Positions 1 through 9,177 are shown, numbered from the stretch's first letter. The stretch: DNA of 64,000 nt from Hyunsoonleella aestuarii (GCF_006148925.1 NZ_VAWB01000001.1:1950001-2014000); one strand, 5' to 3'. The notes: generated from the letters alone by a model not told the origin. Numbers and translations are program-made.

Positions 1-175
1 GTCAATGTTTAAAGTACATATTAATATGACTTTTGTCATATATCTATTATAGCAGGTAAATGTTACCTTTCTATTGATGTATATTTATTAATTATGAGTA
101 ACAATTAAGGAATGTTCAATTATTTTACGGATAAGTTTGGAGGGATTAGTCTTAAAAAGTTAGAATAATTGAGGA

Positions 176-976
176 TTAATTCTTTATCCAAACACCCGAT
201 TTACTGCCAATATTTTTTTGCTTTTTAAATTCTATTGGTATTGCAGAATCAAAATTACGTACTACGAAATGTAAATGTGGTTTTGTTGTAAAACCAGTGA
301 AACCGGAAATGCCTATAGGCTGTCCTGCTTTAACATAGTCGTTTACTTTTACAAGAACACCATTTGTATCTAGGTGAACATAGAATGCAAGTGTACCATC
401 ATCATGGAAAACAATGATTTGGTTAGCTTTATTCCTAAACTCTCTGCCACCACGTTCGGTAAAATGAGAAATAGCATGAACTACATACCCACTTCTTGCT
501 GCAACGATTGTATCTCCAATAGGCATTTTAAAATCAATGGCATAGCGTGATTGTTCCGAACTGTGGGAAAACTTTCCATTAAAACCTTGCATTATTTTGT
601 ATCTTTTTTTTCTTTGAAAAGGTAACTCGTAAAGATGACTTTTTATGGAATCCTTAAAAAGTCTTATACCAAAGGAATACGAAACATTTATGAAGTCTTC
701 AGTTTTAAATGTGCTATCATTTTCAACAAGACGCTTAGGGATACTAATAACTTTAATAAGAGAGTCTTCCGGTTTACAAATGGTCTCGCCTTCTTTTATA
801 AAAAACTCAATCTCTTTTAATTTGGCTATTTTAAGAGTTACAGGAGCATATGTTTTATTAATAAAATTATAGGTGGTTGCAGTATCACCTACAGTTTTCG
901 TAAATGTAATGTCTTGACTATTAGCATTGATGAAAAACAATAAAGTCCAGACAATTAAAAACCCTCTTTTCAACAC
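176..976 (-). CDS. M23 family metallopeptidase (LytM-like), secreted
   Basis: Predicted zinc peptidase that would cut peptidoglycan cross-bridges in the periplasm. Residues 1-20 form a signal peptide ending near NANS-Q. An unassigned domain of about 100 residues follows, and the M23 fold occupies roughly residues 125-250. Visible metal and catalytic residues are His138 and Asp148 (long-spaced variant of the usual HxxxD), His201 in YVHLD, and His234/His236 in PHLHF. The gene starts 10 nt after the secA stop on the same strand, so the two are probably co-transcribed. All core residues are present, so activity is plausible; the N-terminal domain is not recognised. Confidence 0.85.
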   Translation of the reverse strand: MLKRGFLIVWTLLFFINANSQDITFTKTVGDTATTYNFINKTYAPVTLKIAKLKEIEFFIKEGETICKPEDSLIKVISIPKRLVENDSTFKTEDFINVSYSFGIRLFKDSIKSHLYELPFQRKKRYKIMQGFNGKFSHSSEQSRYAIDFKMPIGDTIVAARSGYVVHAISHFTERGGREFRNKANQIIVFHDDGTLAFYVHLDTNGVLVKVNDYVKAGQPIGISGFTGFTTKPHLHFVVRNFDSAIPIEFKKQKNIGSKSGVWIKN

Positions 977-986
977 CTACTTAATT

Positions 987-3900
987 TTAATCTTCAACCA
1001 GTACCCATTCGCCTTTTGCAATTAAGGGTTCTGCTTGTTTGTACTTAACCGTTTTGTTTTCACCATTCATAATGTGCTTAATGGTAACACGATCATTACG
1101 ACCAATTTTTGGTCTATCTCGAACAATCGTTTCAACTACTTCTTGGTTACGTTGCGTATTAGAAGCTGCTCTATTTTGAGCAGAACGCTCATCTAAATTA
1201 GGAATTTCATCCTTTTGTGTTTTTAGATTTTCTTTTTTACGTGTTTGTCTTGCTTCTTGTATGGTGTTTTGAGTCTCTTGTGGTAATTCACCTTTAAACA
1301 AGAATGAAATTACATCCTTATTTACTTGGTCAATCATAGCTTTAAACAACTCAAAAGCTTCAAACTTATATATTAATAATGGGTCTTTTTGTTCATGAAC
1401 CGCCAATTGAACAGATTGCTTTAACTCATCCATTTTACGTAAATGCGTTTTCCAGGCATCGTCAATAATGGCAAGTGTAATATTCTTTTCAAAATCCGTA
1501 ATCAATTGTTTACCATTCGTTTCGTAAGCCTTTTCTAGATCGGTAACTACGTTTAAAGTTTTTACACCGTCTGTAAATGGAACAACGATACGCTTGAATT
1601 TATCACGTTGTGTTTCGTAAACATTTTTAATCACAGGGAAAGCAATATCTGCATTGCGTTCCATTTTTTCTCTGTAATGCTCAAATGCCGATTTGTATAT
1701 TTTCGACGTGATTTCTTGTTCAGATAATTTCCCAAATTCTTCTTCTGTTACAGGAGAACTCATTGAGAAATAACGAATCAATTCGAACTCAAAGTTCTTA
1801 TAATCGTTAGCCCCTTTATTAGTTTCAGCAATGCCTTCAGATGTATCAAAAATCATATTTGCTAAATCTACACGAAGACGTTCACCAAATAATGCGTGGT
1901 GACGGCGTTTGTAAACCACCTCACGTTGTGCATTCATAACATCATCATATTCTAATAATCGCTTACGAACACCAAAATTGTTTTCTTCAACTTTCTTCTG
2001 CGCACGTTCTATAGACTTAGAAATCATAGAATGTTGAATCACTTCACCTTCTTTCAATCCCATGCGGTCCATCATTTTCGCAATACGTTCACTACCAAAT
2101 AATCGCATTAAGTTATCTTCTAGAGACACATAAAACTGCGAACTACCAACATCTCCTTGACGGCCCGCACGACCACGTAATTGTCTGTCAACACGTCTAG
2201 AATCATGACGTTCTGTACCAACAATGGCTAAACCGCCCGCCGCTTTTACTTCATCACTTAACTTAATATCGGTTCCACGACCAGCCATATTTGTTGCGAT
2301 AGTAACTTGTCCAGTTTTACCTGCTTGATCTACGATTTCAGCTTCTTTTTTATGTTGCTTCGCATTAAGTACGTTATGCGGTATTTTTCGAATGCTCAGC
2401 ATTTTACCAAGTAACTCCGAAATCTCTACCGAAGTGGTACCAATTAATACAGGACGTCCAGCTTGCGATAAGTTTATTACATCATCGATAACCGCGTTGT
2501 ACTTTTCACGCTTAGTTTTATAAACTAAATCTTCTTTATCATCTCTAGCTATTGGTTTGTTGGTTGGAATCTCAACGACATCTAATTTATATATTTCCCA
2601 AAACTCACCAGCTTCTGTTACCGCAGTACCTGTCATACCAGACAATTTGCGATACATTCTAAAGTAATTTTGTAAGGTTACCGTAGCAAAGGTTTGCGTT
2701 GCATCTTCAATTTTTACATTCTCTTTGGCTTCAATGGCTTGGTGTAAACCGTCAGAATAACGACGACCGTCCATGATACGACCCGTTTGCTCATCAACAA
2801 TCATAACCTTATTATCCATGACAACATATTGCGTGTCTTTTTCAAATAAAGCATAAGCTTTTAAAAGCTGATTTAGGGTATGGATACGTTCAGACTTAAC
2901 ACCAAAGTCTTTAAAAAGCTCTTCCTTAAGTTTGGCTTCTTCTTCTGGAGATAAACCTTGTTGCTCAATTTTGGCAACTTCCATACCTATTTCAGGCATG
3001 ACAAAAAAGTCTGGATTGTCTTTACCAGAAAGATATTCAATACCCTTGTCGGTTAATTCAATCTGATTATTTTTTTCTTCAATAACATAGTACAATTCAG
3101 CATCAACCTTTGGCATTTCGCGGTTGTTGTCTTGCATGTAAAAGTTCTCTGTTTTTTGTAGTAGTTGTTTAACACCTTCTTCAGATAAAAACTTTATTAA
3201 AGCTTTATTTTTTGGGATACCACGATAAACGCGCAATAATTGAAAGCCGCCTTCTTTGGTATCACCTGCCGCAATTAATTTTTTAGCTTCGGCTAAAACA
3301 CCAGTTAAATATTTTCGTTGTACCGAAACAATGTCATCTACCTTAGGTTTTAATTCATTGAATTCGTGACGGTCTCCTTTTGGAATTGGACCAGAAATAA
3401 TTAATGGGGTACGCGCGTCATCCACTAAAACAGAATCCACCTCATCAACAATGGCGTAATGATGTGGACGTTGTACTAAATCGTCCGGGGAGTGCGCCAT
3501 ATTATCACGCAAGTAATCGAAACCGAATTCGTTGTTCGTTCCGTAGGTAATATCGGCATTGTAAGCTTTTTTGCGAGCATCAGAGTTGGGTTGATGGTAA
3601 TCAATACAATCAACGCTCATCCCATGGAATTCAAAAATAGGAGCCATCCAAGCGCTATCACGTTTTGCTAGATAGTCGTTTACAGTTACTAAATGAACGC
3701 CTTTTTCGGCAAGGGCATTTAAATATACAGGAAGCGTTGCGACAAGGGTTTTACCTTCACCCGTTTGCATTTCTGCAATCTTACCTTGGTGTAGTGCAAT
3801 ACCACCAATTAACTGAACATCGTAATGCACCATGTCCCAGGTAATGGGTTTTCCGGCAGCGTCCCATGAATTCGCCCAAGTCGCATTATCCCCATCGAGG

Positions 3901-4343
3901 GTAACGTATGTTTTTTCTCCAGACAAGGTTCTGTCAAACTCATTGGCTTTAACCGTAATTTCGGTGTTATCCACAAAACGTTTTGCAGTTTCTTTCACAA
4001 CCGCAAATGCTTCTGGTAATATGTCGTTTAAAACACCTTCTGTAACCTCGTAAACATCATCTCTTAGTTTATCAATATCTTGATAGATGTCTTCACGTCG
4101 GTCTATGTCTTCAGTGTTTTCTGCTTCTTCTAAAAGATTAGCAATTTGTTCGTTAATGGCTTTAGTAGCATCAGCAATTTTTGCTTTAAACGTTGCTGTT
4201 TTTCCTCGTAATTCGTCATGCGATAAAGCCGCAATAGAAGATTCAAAGGTTTTAATTTTATCAACTAAAGGCGTTATGGCCTTAACATCTTGTTTCGATT
4301 TGTCTCCTACAAATACTTTTAGGACTGAATCTAAAAAACTCAT
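987..4343 (-). CDS. secA: Preprotein translocase ATPase SecA
   Basis: Motor ATPase that pushes unfolded preproteins through SecYEG. Walker A (GEGKT) lies near residues 195-199. DEVDSVL (DEAD box), the [20 protein letters not shown] segment, the GMTGTA motif, [10 protein letters not shown] and the [11 protein letters not shown] finger are all readable. At 1118 aa it is longer than the roughly 900 aa of proteobacterial SecA; insertions in the ATPase region are usual in Bacteroidota. The C-terminus keeps a GRND segment, but the cysteine-rich zinc-binding tail (CxCGSGKK...CH) seen in many SecAs is absent and the protein ends in a different basic/acidic tail. Essential housekeeping gene, identification certain. 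Confidence 0.98.
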   Translation of the reverse strand: MSFLDSVLKVFVGDKSKQDVKAITPLVDKIKTFESSIAALSHDELRGKTATFKAKIADATKAINEQIANLLEEAENTEDIDRREDIYQDIDKLRDDVYEVTEGVLNDILPEAFAVVKETAKRFVDNTEITVKANEFDRTLSGEKTYVTLDGDNATWANSWDAAGKPITWDMVHYDVQLIGGIALHQGKIAEMQTGEGKTLVATLPVYLNALAEKGVHLVTVNDYLAKRDSAWMAPIFEFHGMSVDCIDYHQPNSDARKKAYNADITYGTNNEFGFDYLRDNMAHSPDDLVQRPHHYAIVDEVDSVLVDDARTPLIISGPIPKGDRHEFNELKPKVDDIVSVQRKYLTGVLAEAKKLIAAGDTKEGGFQLLRVYRGIPKNKALIKFLSEEGVKQLLQKTENFYMQDNNREMPKVDAELYYVIEEKNNQIELTDKGIEYLSGKDNPDFFVMPEIGMEVAKIEQQGLSPEEEAKLKEELFKDFGVKSERIHTLNQLLKAYALFEKDTQYVVMDNKVMIVDEQTGRIMDGRRYSDGLHQAIEAKENVKIEDATQTFATVTLQNYFRMYRKLSGMTGTAVTEAGEFWEIYKLDVVEIPTNKPIARDDKEDLVYKTKREKYNAVIDDVINLSQAGRPVLIGTTSVEISELLGKMLSIRKIPHNVLNAKQHKKEAEIVDQAGKTGQVTIATNMAGRGTDIKLSDEVKAAGGLAIVGTERHDSRRVDRQLRGRAGRQGDVGSSQFYVSLEDNLMRLFGSERIAKMMDRMGLKEGEVIQHSMISKSIERAQKKVEENNFGVRKRLLEYDDVMNAQREVVYKRRHHALFGERLRVDLANMIFDTSEGIAETNKGANDYKNFEFELIRYFSMSSPVTEEEFGKLSEQEITSKIYKSAFEHYREKMERNADIAFPVIKNVYETQRDKFKRIVVPFTDGVKTLNVVTDLEKAYETNGKQLITDFEKNITLAIIDDAWKTHLRKMDELKQSVQLAVHEQKDPLLIYKFEAFELFKAMIDQVNKDVISFLFKGELPQETQNTIQEARQTRKKENLKTQKDEIPNLDERSAQNRAASNTQRNQEVVETIVRDRPKIGRNDRVTIKHIMNGENKTVKYKQAEPLIAKGEWVLVED

Positions 4344-4365
4344 ATGTATGTATTTTATATTTATT

Positions 4366-4453
4366 TGTCATTCATAGCATTCCGAATATATTCGGAGTCG
4401 AAATAATCTCACTTAAAAATAAAAAGAGATTCTTTATAGCATTCAGAATGACA
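4366..4453. repeat. Imperfect inverted-repeat element upstream of secA
   Basis: An 88-bp element bounded by TGTCATTC on the left and its complement GAATGACA on the right. Inside are a second inverted pair (AGCATTC near both ends) and a perfect palindrome CCGAATATATTCGG at about 4382-4395. The arrangement resembles the short REP/MITE-like elements with GTCATTC...GAATGAC ends common between flavobacterial genes. It lies in the leader of secA, so it could also form RNA structure there. No coding capacity. Confidence 0.55.
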
Positions 4454-4540
4454 TTTGTATTTATTTGTCAAGTAATAATGCATTGTATAATGCGCTTCCA
4501 AAGATACATTTTGTTATGCTTTTTTCTTGCGTAATAACAT

Positions 4541-4570
4541 AAAAAAAAGCCTCAAATCGAGACTTTTTTA
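4541..4570 (-). terminator. Rho-independent terminator of the DUF2795 gene
   Basis: Read on the minus strand, a stem of about 10 bp (AAAAAGTCTC with GAGGCTTTTT, one G-U position) is followed by a run of T residues. It starts about 20 nt beyond the DUF2795 stop codon, which fits intrinsic termination of that transcript. Confidence 0.7.
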
Positions 4571-4589
4571 ATGGTTCTTTGTGCTTTAT

Positions 4590-4811
4590 TTAATATTCAT
4601 CTTCATTCCAAAGATAATCTTCATCGGTTGGATAATCAGACCAAATTTCCTCAATCGAATCGTAGGAGTCTCCCTCATCTTCAATTGACTGCAAATTTTC
4701 AACAACCTCCAAAGGAGCACCCGTTCTAATAGCATAATCTATTAATTCGTCTTTTGTTGCTGGCCATGGCGCATCACTTAAATAAGATGCTAATTCTAAA
4801 GTCCAATACAT
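4590..4811 (-). CDS. DUF2795 domain-containing small protein
   Basis: A 73-residue acidic soluble protein. It begins MYWTLELASYLSDAPWPATK and contains the DELIDYAIRTGAPLEVVENL segment typical of the DUF2795 family in Bacteroidota, followed by a tail very rich in Asp and Glu with several Tyr and Trp. No signal peptide or membrane segment. It is a stand-alone gene with its own terminator downstream. The family is widely conserved in flavobacteria, but no biochemical role is established that I can name. Confidence is high for the gene, low for function. Confidence 0.85.
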   Translation of the reverse strand: MYWTLELASYLSDAPWPATKDELIDYAIRTGAPLEVVENLQSIEDEGDSYDSIEEIWSDYPTDEDYLWNEDEY

Positions 4812-4977
4812 GTATTATGTGTTTAATTTTTTGCAAAAATAATTTTTTAGTTTAAACACACAAGAAAAAAATGAAATATTTGAAATCATTAATTAAAAGA
4901 ACGTATCTTTTTGTAATCTAAACCCTTGCAATTATTCCTGCGGGGTTAAATAAAATCTAGCAAAATTAATTTTCGAA

Positions 4978-5095
4978 TTACTAAATTGACGTTACCACAA
5001 GGGTCGGGCTTTTCGTTTAAAGTTTTGGCTCGATGCATGCCTCGCCAAAAGCTATCACTGCAATCCCTAACGCTCTTACCGTTTCTATAAGAAAC
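4978..5095 (-). other. Structured 3' element downstream of the cobalamin adenosyltransferase
   Basis: The stretch directly after the adenosyltransferase stop is more GC-rich than its surroundings. On the minus strand it contains the phrase AGCGTTAGGGATTG, a hairpin TTTTGGC...GCCAAAA (5023-5029 with 5044-5050) and then AAAAGCCCGACCC. Similar wording occurs at gene ends in many flavobacterial genomes as far as I recall. It may be a conserved 3'-UTR or terminator-like element or a repeat. No ORF uses it. Confidence 0.4.
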
Positions 5096-5668
5096 CTATT
5101 GCTTCTCAGGAATCCACTTAATTTCATTTGCTTGTAAGTCAGAAGACAACTTTCGTGCCAATACAAAAAGATAGTCAGAAAGTCGGTTTAGGTACATTAA
5201 TGCATTCGACTCAACTGGTTCCAGTTCATTTAGTGCTGTAGCTAAACGCTCGGCGCGTCTACAAACGCAGCGCGCTATGTGACAGAATGACACCGTTTGG
5301 TGGCCTCCAGGCAAAACAAAGTGGGTCATAGGTGGTAAAACATCATCCATACTATCCATTTCTTTTTCTAAAAGCTGGATGTTTTCATCAGAAATTTTCG
5401 GGATATTCAAGCGTTCTTTACCATTTTTTAAGATAGCTTTTTCGGGGTCGGTAGCTAGAATAGCTCCAATGGTGAAAAGTCTATCTTGTATATGAATCAA
5501 GGTGTCTTTATAATTTTGATGGATGTCTTGGTCGCGAATCAATCCGAGATAGGAGTTAAGTTCATCCACGGTTCCATAACTTTCTATTCTAATATGATGC
5601 TTTGGTACGCGTGTTCCTCCAAACAAAGCTGTAGTGCCTTTGTCTCCTGTTTTGGTATAAATTTTCAT
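5096..5668 (-). CDS. Cob(I)yrinic acid a,c-diamide adenosyltransferase, PduO type
   Basis: ATP:cob(I)alamin adenosyltransferase that makes coenzyme B12 from cobalamin. The 190-aa protein has the PduO N-terminal signature YTKTGDKGTTALFGG at residues 4-18 (ATP-binding loop), then RIESYGTVDELNSYLG, CRRAERLA around residues 137-144 and a helical C-terminus with NRLSDYLFVLAR. Length matches the trimeric PduO family. The gene stands alone, with no cobalamin-synthesis neighbours, suggesting salvage of imported corrinoid. Identification is firm. Confidence 0.93.
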   Translation of the reverse strand: MKIYTKTGDKGTTALFGGTRVPKHHIRIESYGTVDELNSYLGLIRDQDIHQNYKDTLIHIQDRLFTIGAILATDPEKAILKNGKERLNIPKISDENIQLLEKEMDSMDDVLPPMTHFVLPGGHQTVSFCHIARCVCRRAERLATALNELEPVESNALMYLNRLSDYLFVLARKLSSDLQANEIKWIPEKQ

Positions 5669-5735
5669 TTCTTAATCGTAGTTTTTGTCAAATTTACGGT
5701 AAACTTCATAACTTAACGAATAATCTAATTTACGA

Positions 5736-6509
5736 TTAAACCCTAATTCTAAAATGTTCCTTTACTTGCTCTTGTCTAAAAAAGACAAATCCCCAATTAA
5801 AAGTGTCGATGGTTACGGATACTTTAGGATGATTTTTAATAGTCTCCCAAGCTTCGGTCATTCCTTTGGACCAGTAAATATCATCAAAAATAAAAACAGA
5901 ATCATTATGGGCAGTGGTTAACAAAGTTTCAAAGTAATGTAATGTCGCTTCCTTTTGGTGGTTACCATCAAAGAAGATGAGGTCATATGCGTTGGAGCTT
6001 AATTTTTTAATTTCTTCTTTAAAATTACCATTAATGACATGGGTATTCTCTAAGTTAAGTTTTGAAAACTGTTCTAATACTAGCTTTGAAATGTTGGGAC
6101 AACCTTCTATAGTCGTAATATGTGCTTCTGGATTCCCTAAAGATATGGCTGAGGTCGCTATTCCAAGTGATGTACCTAGTTCTAATATGTTTTTTGGATT
6201 AAAATAGGAGCTAAGCCTATATAAAAGTTGTGCTCGTTTATTTGTAGTACCAGCGTTTTTAGCTAAGCTAGAAATTTGGCGCTCTTTCTGTTTCATAACT
6301 TGGGATCCTGCGCCTAAATCTGTAACGTTAACACGTGTGTGGTTTTTAAGTAAAGATTTTCGGTAATCCCAAAGGGTTTTATATGCTTGGTAATTTTTTT
6401 TGTCGTAAAAACATTGAGTCACTATGTTGTATATAAATGGAGAATGTACACCGTGTTGGTTGGTAGATTTAAAAAGGAACTTTATGTATTGCTTTATTTG
6501 GTAAAACAT
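5736..6509 (-). CDS. Class I SAM-dependent methyltransferase (O-methyltransferase-like)
   Basis: A 257-aa soluble protein with a Rossmann methyltransferase core: NILELGTSLGIATSAISLG (SAM-binding motif I), ITTIEGCP (acidic strand 2 end) and YDLIFFDGNHQKEATLHYF, typical of the Methyltransf_24 / O-methyltransferase group. Substrate unknown. I start it at the ATG at 6507-6509 (MFYQIKQYIKFLF...). The open frame extends 28 codons further upstream, but that part reads through a dispersed repeat (HFDCAQCDTLSL) and is unlikely to be native. A decayed copy of the first about 25 codons lies at 7015-7087. Confidence 0.8.
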   Translation of the reverse strand: MFYQIKQYIKFLFKSTNQHGVHSPFIYNIVTQCFYDKKNYQAYKTLWDYRKSLLKNHTRVNVTDLGAGSQVMKQKERQISSLAKNAGTTNKRAQLLYRLSSYFNPKNILELGTSLGIATSAISLGNPEAHITTIEGCPNISKLVLEQFSKLNLENTHVINGNFKEEIKKLSSNAYDLIFFDGNHQKEATLHYFETLLTTAHNDSVFIFDDIYWSKGMTEAWETIKNHPKVSVTIDTFNWGFVFFRQEQVKEHFRIRV

Positions 6510-6512
6510 GTT
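6440..6512. repeat. Direct repeat, copy A (5' end of the methyltransferase gene)
   Basis: This 73-bp stretch, the start of the methyltransferase gene, matches 7015-7087 at roughly 66 of 73 positions, with a 41-bp identical core (6454-6494 and 7029-7069). The two copies lie in the same orientation and bracket the GIY-YIG gene. Copy A retains the reading frame. Confidence 0.85.
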
Positions 6513-6565
6513 TTTAGCGATTCTCAATATTTTTTTAACTAAACGGTTGATTGTCAAGCTGAGCG

Positions 6566-6588
6566 TGTCACACTGAGCGCAGTCGAAG
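6566..6588 (+). repeat. CTGAGCGCAGTCGAA repeat, left end of GIY-YIG cassette
   Basis: A copy of the flavobacterial dispersed repeat, core CTGAGCGCAGTCGAA preceded by TGTCACA. It faces an inverted copy at 6978-6999, and the pair flank the GIY-YIG gene like terminal inverted repeats. A partial second unit (GTCAAGCTGAGCG) lies just to its left at about 6553-6565. Confidence 0.75.
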
Positions 6589-6611
6589 TGCAATCAAAGC
6601 CATGGGCCCTC

Positions 6612-6920
6612 TTATTTATATTTAAAGTGTGTTGCATTTCTGCATTCAGAAAGTATTTGGAGCATATTAAAATCGCCTCGTATCAAAGCTGCTTTTTTCG
6701 CTCTAGTCCATTTTTTAATTTTATTTTCAAAATGTATAGCTTGTAATACATCATTAAATTCTTGATAAAACTCTAAAGATAAAGGTCTTCTCTTATAAGT
6801 GTAAGCATCTTTATCGTAACCAGATTGATGTTCTGCAACTCTTTTTTCTAAATCATTCGTTATTCCCGTATAGAAATTTTCATCATTACATTTGAGTATG
6901 TAGACATAATAAAATAGCAT
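6612..6920 (-). CDS. GIY-YIG nuclease family protein (UPF0213-like)
   Basis: Small 102-aa protein with a GIY-YIG nuclease domain. Motif 1 is YYVYILKC...FYTGITNDLEKRVAEH (GIY replaced by YVY, YIG by YTG), with Arg after the second strand, then Lys-rich KIKKWTRAKKAALI, and the protein ends after GDFNML. I start at the ATG at 6918-6920 (MLFYYVYIL). The longer frame adds 24 residues that translate the right-hand repeat (MSAVEP...). The gene lies between inverted repeats and inside a duplication of the methyltransferase 5' end, so it may belong to a mobile cassette. Whether the protein cuts DNA is unknown. Confidence 0.85.
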   Translation of the reverse strand: MLFYYVYILKCNDENFYTGITNDLEKRVAEHQSGYDKDAYTYKRRPLSLEFYQEFNDVLQAIHFENKIKKWTRAKKAALIRGDFNMLQILSECRNATHFKYK

Positions 6921-6977
6921 ATCGGTTTTAGTTGAGGTTTTGTTTTCTAATTGGTACAAACATATAAAAAAAGAGGG

Positions 6978-6999
6978 TTCGACTGCGCTCACCCTGACA
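6978..6999 (-). repeat. CTGAGCGCAGTCGAA-family repeat, right end of GIY-YIG cassette
   Basis: Reads TTCGACTGCGCTCA then CCTGACA on the plus strand, the inverted counterpart of 6566-6588. It also matches 10552-10573 at 20 of 22 positions. Confidence 0.75.
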
Positions 7000-7014
7000 G
7001 TTGTCTTTAAAATT

Positions 7015-7087
7015 GGGAATATATACCATGTTGGTTGGTAGATTTAAAAAGGAACTTTATGTATTGCTTAATTTGGTATAACATGCC
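7015..7087. repeat. Direct repeat, copy B (decayed methyltransferase 5' remnant)
   Basis: Second copy of the 5' end of the methyltransferase gene. On the minus strand it would read MLYQIKQYIKFLFKSTNQHG and then diverges. The copy is not followed by the rest of the gene, so it is a remnant cut off by the GIY-YIG cassette. Confidence 0.8.
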
Positions 7088-7110
7088 TTTAATTTCAGAG
7101 CTTTATATTT

Positions 7111-7163
7111 TAACAGCTAACAGCTAACAGCTAACAGCTAACAGCTAACAGCTAACAGCTAAC
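7111..7163. repeat. Heptanucleotide tandem repeat (TAACAGC)
   Basis: About 7.6 perfect copies of the 7-mer TAACAGC lie immediately beyond the stop codon of the ABC-F gene. The array is intergenic, so slippage would not alter a protein. Copy number is likely to vary between strains. Confidence 0.95.
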
Positions 7164-7165
7164 CA

Positions 7166-9031
7166 TCATCCCTCCAATTTAGACGATAACTCAAACCAGC
7201 GTTCTTCTTTGGCTTCAATGGTATTAATAATAGTTTGAAGTTCTTCAGAAAGTTTGTTTATCTCATCTTGGGATAACTCAGCGTTGTTAAATTTATTCTC
7301 CAGTTCTTTTTTATCATAGGCTAAGGAATTAAGTTTACTTTCAATGTTTTTCAATTCCTTTTCTTCATTGTATGAAAGTTTCGAGGCTTCGTTTTGTTTC
7401 CATGATTGCTTATCTTTTTTATCTTCAGAAGGAGTTTTAGAAATTACGGGTTGGCTATCTTCATAAACTCTATAGTCGGTATAATTACCAGGGAAATCTT
7501 CAATCACACCTTCACCTTTAAATACAAATAAATGGTCGACTACTTTGTCCATAAAATAGCGGTCATGTGAAACAACAATAATACATCCAGGGAAATCTAG
7601 GAGAAAACTTTCCAAAACATTAAGTGTCACAATATCGAGATCGTTTGTGGGTTCGTCGAGAATTAAAAAATTAGGGTTCTGAATTAAAACGGTACATAAA
7701 TAGAGACGTTTGCGTTCTCCACCACTTAATTTTTCAACGAAATCATACTGTTTTTTTCTGCTAAATAAAAAACGTTCTAAGAGTTGCTGAGCGCTAATTT
7801 GACGCCCCTTTTTTAGAGGAATGTAATCACCAAATTCACGTATTACGTCAATGACTTTTTGTTCAGGTTTAATGGCAATACCGCTTTGTGTATAGTAGCC
7901 AAATTTTACAGTATCCCCCTTAACCACTTTGCCAGAATCTGGTTGATTTGTTTGGGTTAAAATATTTAAAAAGGTCGTTTTTCCTGTCCCATTTTTTCCA
8001 ATAATACCAACGCGCTCGCCTTTTTTAAAGGTGTAATCGAAGCTGTTTAAAATGGTTTTATCCTTGAAGGCTTTGGATACCTTATGGAATTCTAGAATCT
8101 TACTACCCAAACGTTCCATATTAAGTTCTAGCTGTACTTCATGGTCGTTTCTACGTTGGTGAGCGCGATGTTTTATATCTGCAAAATCGTCTATTCGTGA
8201 TTTCGATTTTGTGGTTCTTGCTTTAGGTTGGCGCCGCATCCAAGTCAATTCTTTTTTAAAAAGTTGTTTGGCCTTACCAGTTTCTACGGACTCGCGTTCA
8301 ATTCGAGCTTCTCTTTTTTCCAGATAATACGAGTAGTTGCCCTTATAACTATATAATTGCCCTTCATCTAGTTCGATAATTTCGTTACATACACGCTCTA
8401 AAAAATAGCGGTCATGCGTTACCATAAAAAGGGTTATACTTTCTTTGGCGAAAAAGGACTCTAACCATTCGATCATTTCTAAATCTAAATGATTGGTTGG
8501 CTCGTCTAGAATGAGTAAATCGGGTTTATTGATAAGCGCATTGGCTAGTGCTAAACGCTTTTTTTGTCCACCAGAAAGCGTGCTTATTTTTTGTTCTAAA
8601 TTATCAAGCTTTAGTTTGAACAGTATTTGCTTGTAAAGGGTTTCAAAATCCCAAGCTTGATGACGCTCCATAGCATCAAAGGCAGCTTGGTAAGCTTCCG
8701 TGTCTTCTGGGTTTAAAAGTGCTTTTTCGTAATTTGAAATAACTTTTAAAATGGGATTTTCACTAGCTAAAATAGCATCTTCTACAGTGAGGGTATTATC
8801 AAATTTAGGGTCTTGAGATAGAAAGGACACTTTTACGTCTTTTCTATAAATAATGGATCCAGAATCAGGTATGTCATCGCCAGACAGCATGTTTAAAATG
8901 GAGGTTTTTCCAGTGCCATTTTTAGCGACAAAAGCTATTTTCTGGTCCTTATGGACACTAAATGAAATGTCTTCAAAAAGAACAAGTTCGCCGTAAGATT
9001 TTGCTATGTTTTCTACTGTGAGGTAATTCAA
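7166..9031 (-). CDS. ABC-F family ATPase, Uup-like
   Basis: Soluble tandem ATP-binding-cassette protein of the ABC-F class, which act on ribosomes or nucleic acid rather than in transport. Domain 1 has AKNGTGKTS (Walker A, about residues 35-43), LSGGQKKRLALA and LLILDEPTNHLD. Domain 2 has GKNGTGKTT, LSGGERKRLYL and FLILDEPTNDLD. The linker between them is rich in Arg/Lys (WMRRQPKARTTKSK). A C-terminal coiled coil of about 70 residues (KLSYNEEKELKNIESKL...) is the hallmark of Uup. Length 621 aa is normal. It is transcribed away from cysQ; 146 bp separate the two starts. Confidence 0.92.
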   Translation of the reverse strand: MNYLTVENIAKSYGELVLFEDISFSVHKDQKIAFVAKNGTGKTSILNMLSGDDIPDSGSIIYRKDVKVSFLSQDPKFDNTLTVEDAILASENPILKVISNYEKALLNPEDTEAYQAAFDAMERHQAWDFETLYKQILFKLKLDNLEQKISTLSGGQKKRLALANALINKPDLLILDEPTNHLDLEMIEWLESFFAKESITLFMVTHDRYFLERVCNEIIELDEGQLYSYKGNYSYYLEKREARIERESVETGKAKQLFKKELTWMRRQPKARTTKSKSRIDDFADIKHRAHQRRNDHEVQLELNMERLGSKILEFHKVSKAFKDKTILNSFDYTFKKGERVGIIGKNGTGKTTFLNILTQTNQPDSGKVVKGDTVKFGYYTQSGIAIKPEQKVIDVIREFGDYIPLKKGRQISAQQLLERFLFSRKKQYDFVEKLSGGERKRLYLCTVLIQNPNFLILDEPTNDLDIVTLNVLESFLLDFPGCIIVVSHDRYFMDKVVDHLFVFKGEGVIEDFPGNYTDYRVYEDSQPVISKTPSEDKKDKQSWKQNEASKLSYNEEKELKNIESKLNSLAYDKKELENKFNNAELSQDEINKLSEELQTIINTIEAKEERWFELSSKLEG

Positions 9032-9177
9032 TATTTTGCTTTTTGCAAAGAAAGGAAAAATGTATGAACTAGTAAGTTCTATGGAGTTGTTTAGGGTTTT
9101 AATTTTTTTAATCTTTGTTTAAACCCAAAACACCAATTATGTCTTTCCAGAAAATAGGCATAATGTAAAGCATTACT

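Noticed and set aside
3832-4377. Plus-strand open frames opposite secA
   Set aside because: Antisense shadows of a certain gene, with low-complexity Ser-rich translations and no family features.
6510-6593. N-terminal extension of the methyltransferase frame (MHFDCAQCDTLSL...)
   Set aside because: It translates the dispersed repeat at 6566-6588; the conserved protein begins at the ATG at 6507-6509, and the decayed copy at 7015-7087 also begins there.
6921-6992. N-terminal extension of the GIY-YIG frame (MSAVEPSFF...)
   Set aside because: It runs into the right-hand repeat and lies upstream of the normal GIY-YIG start MLFYYVYIL.
7111-7163. CRISPR-like array
   Set aside because: Units are only 7 bp with no spacers; it is a simple tandem repeat.
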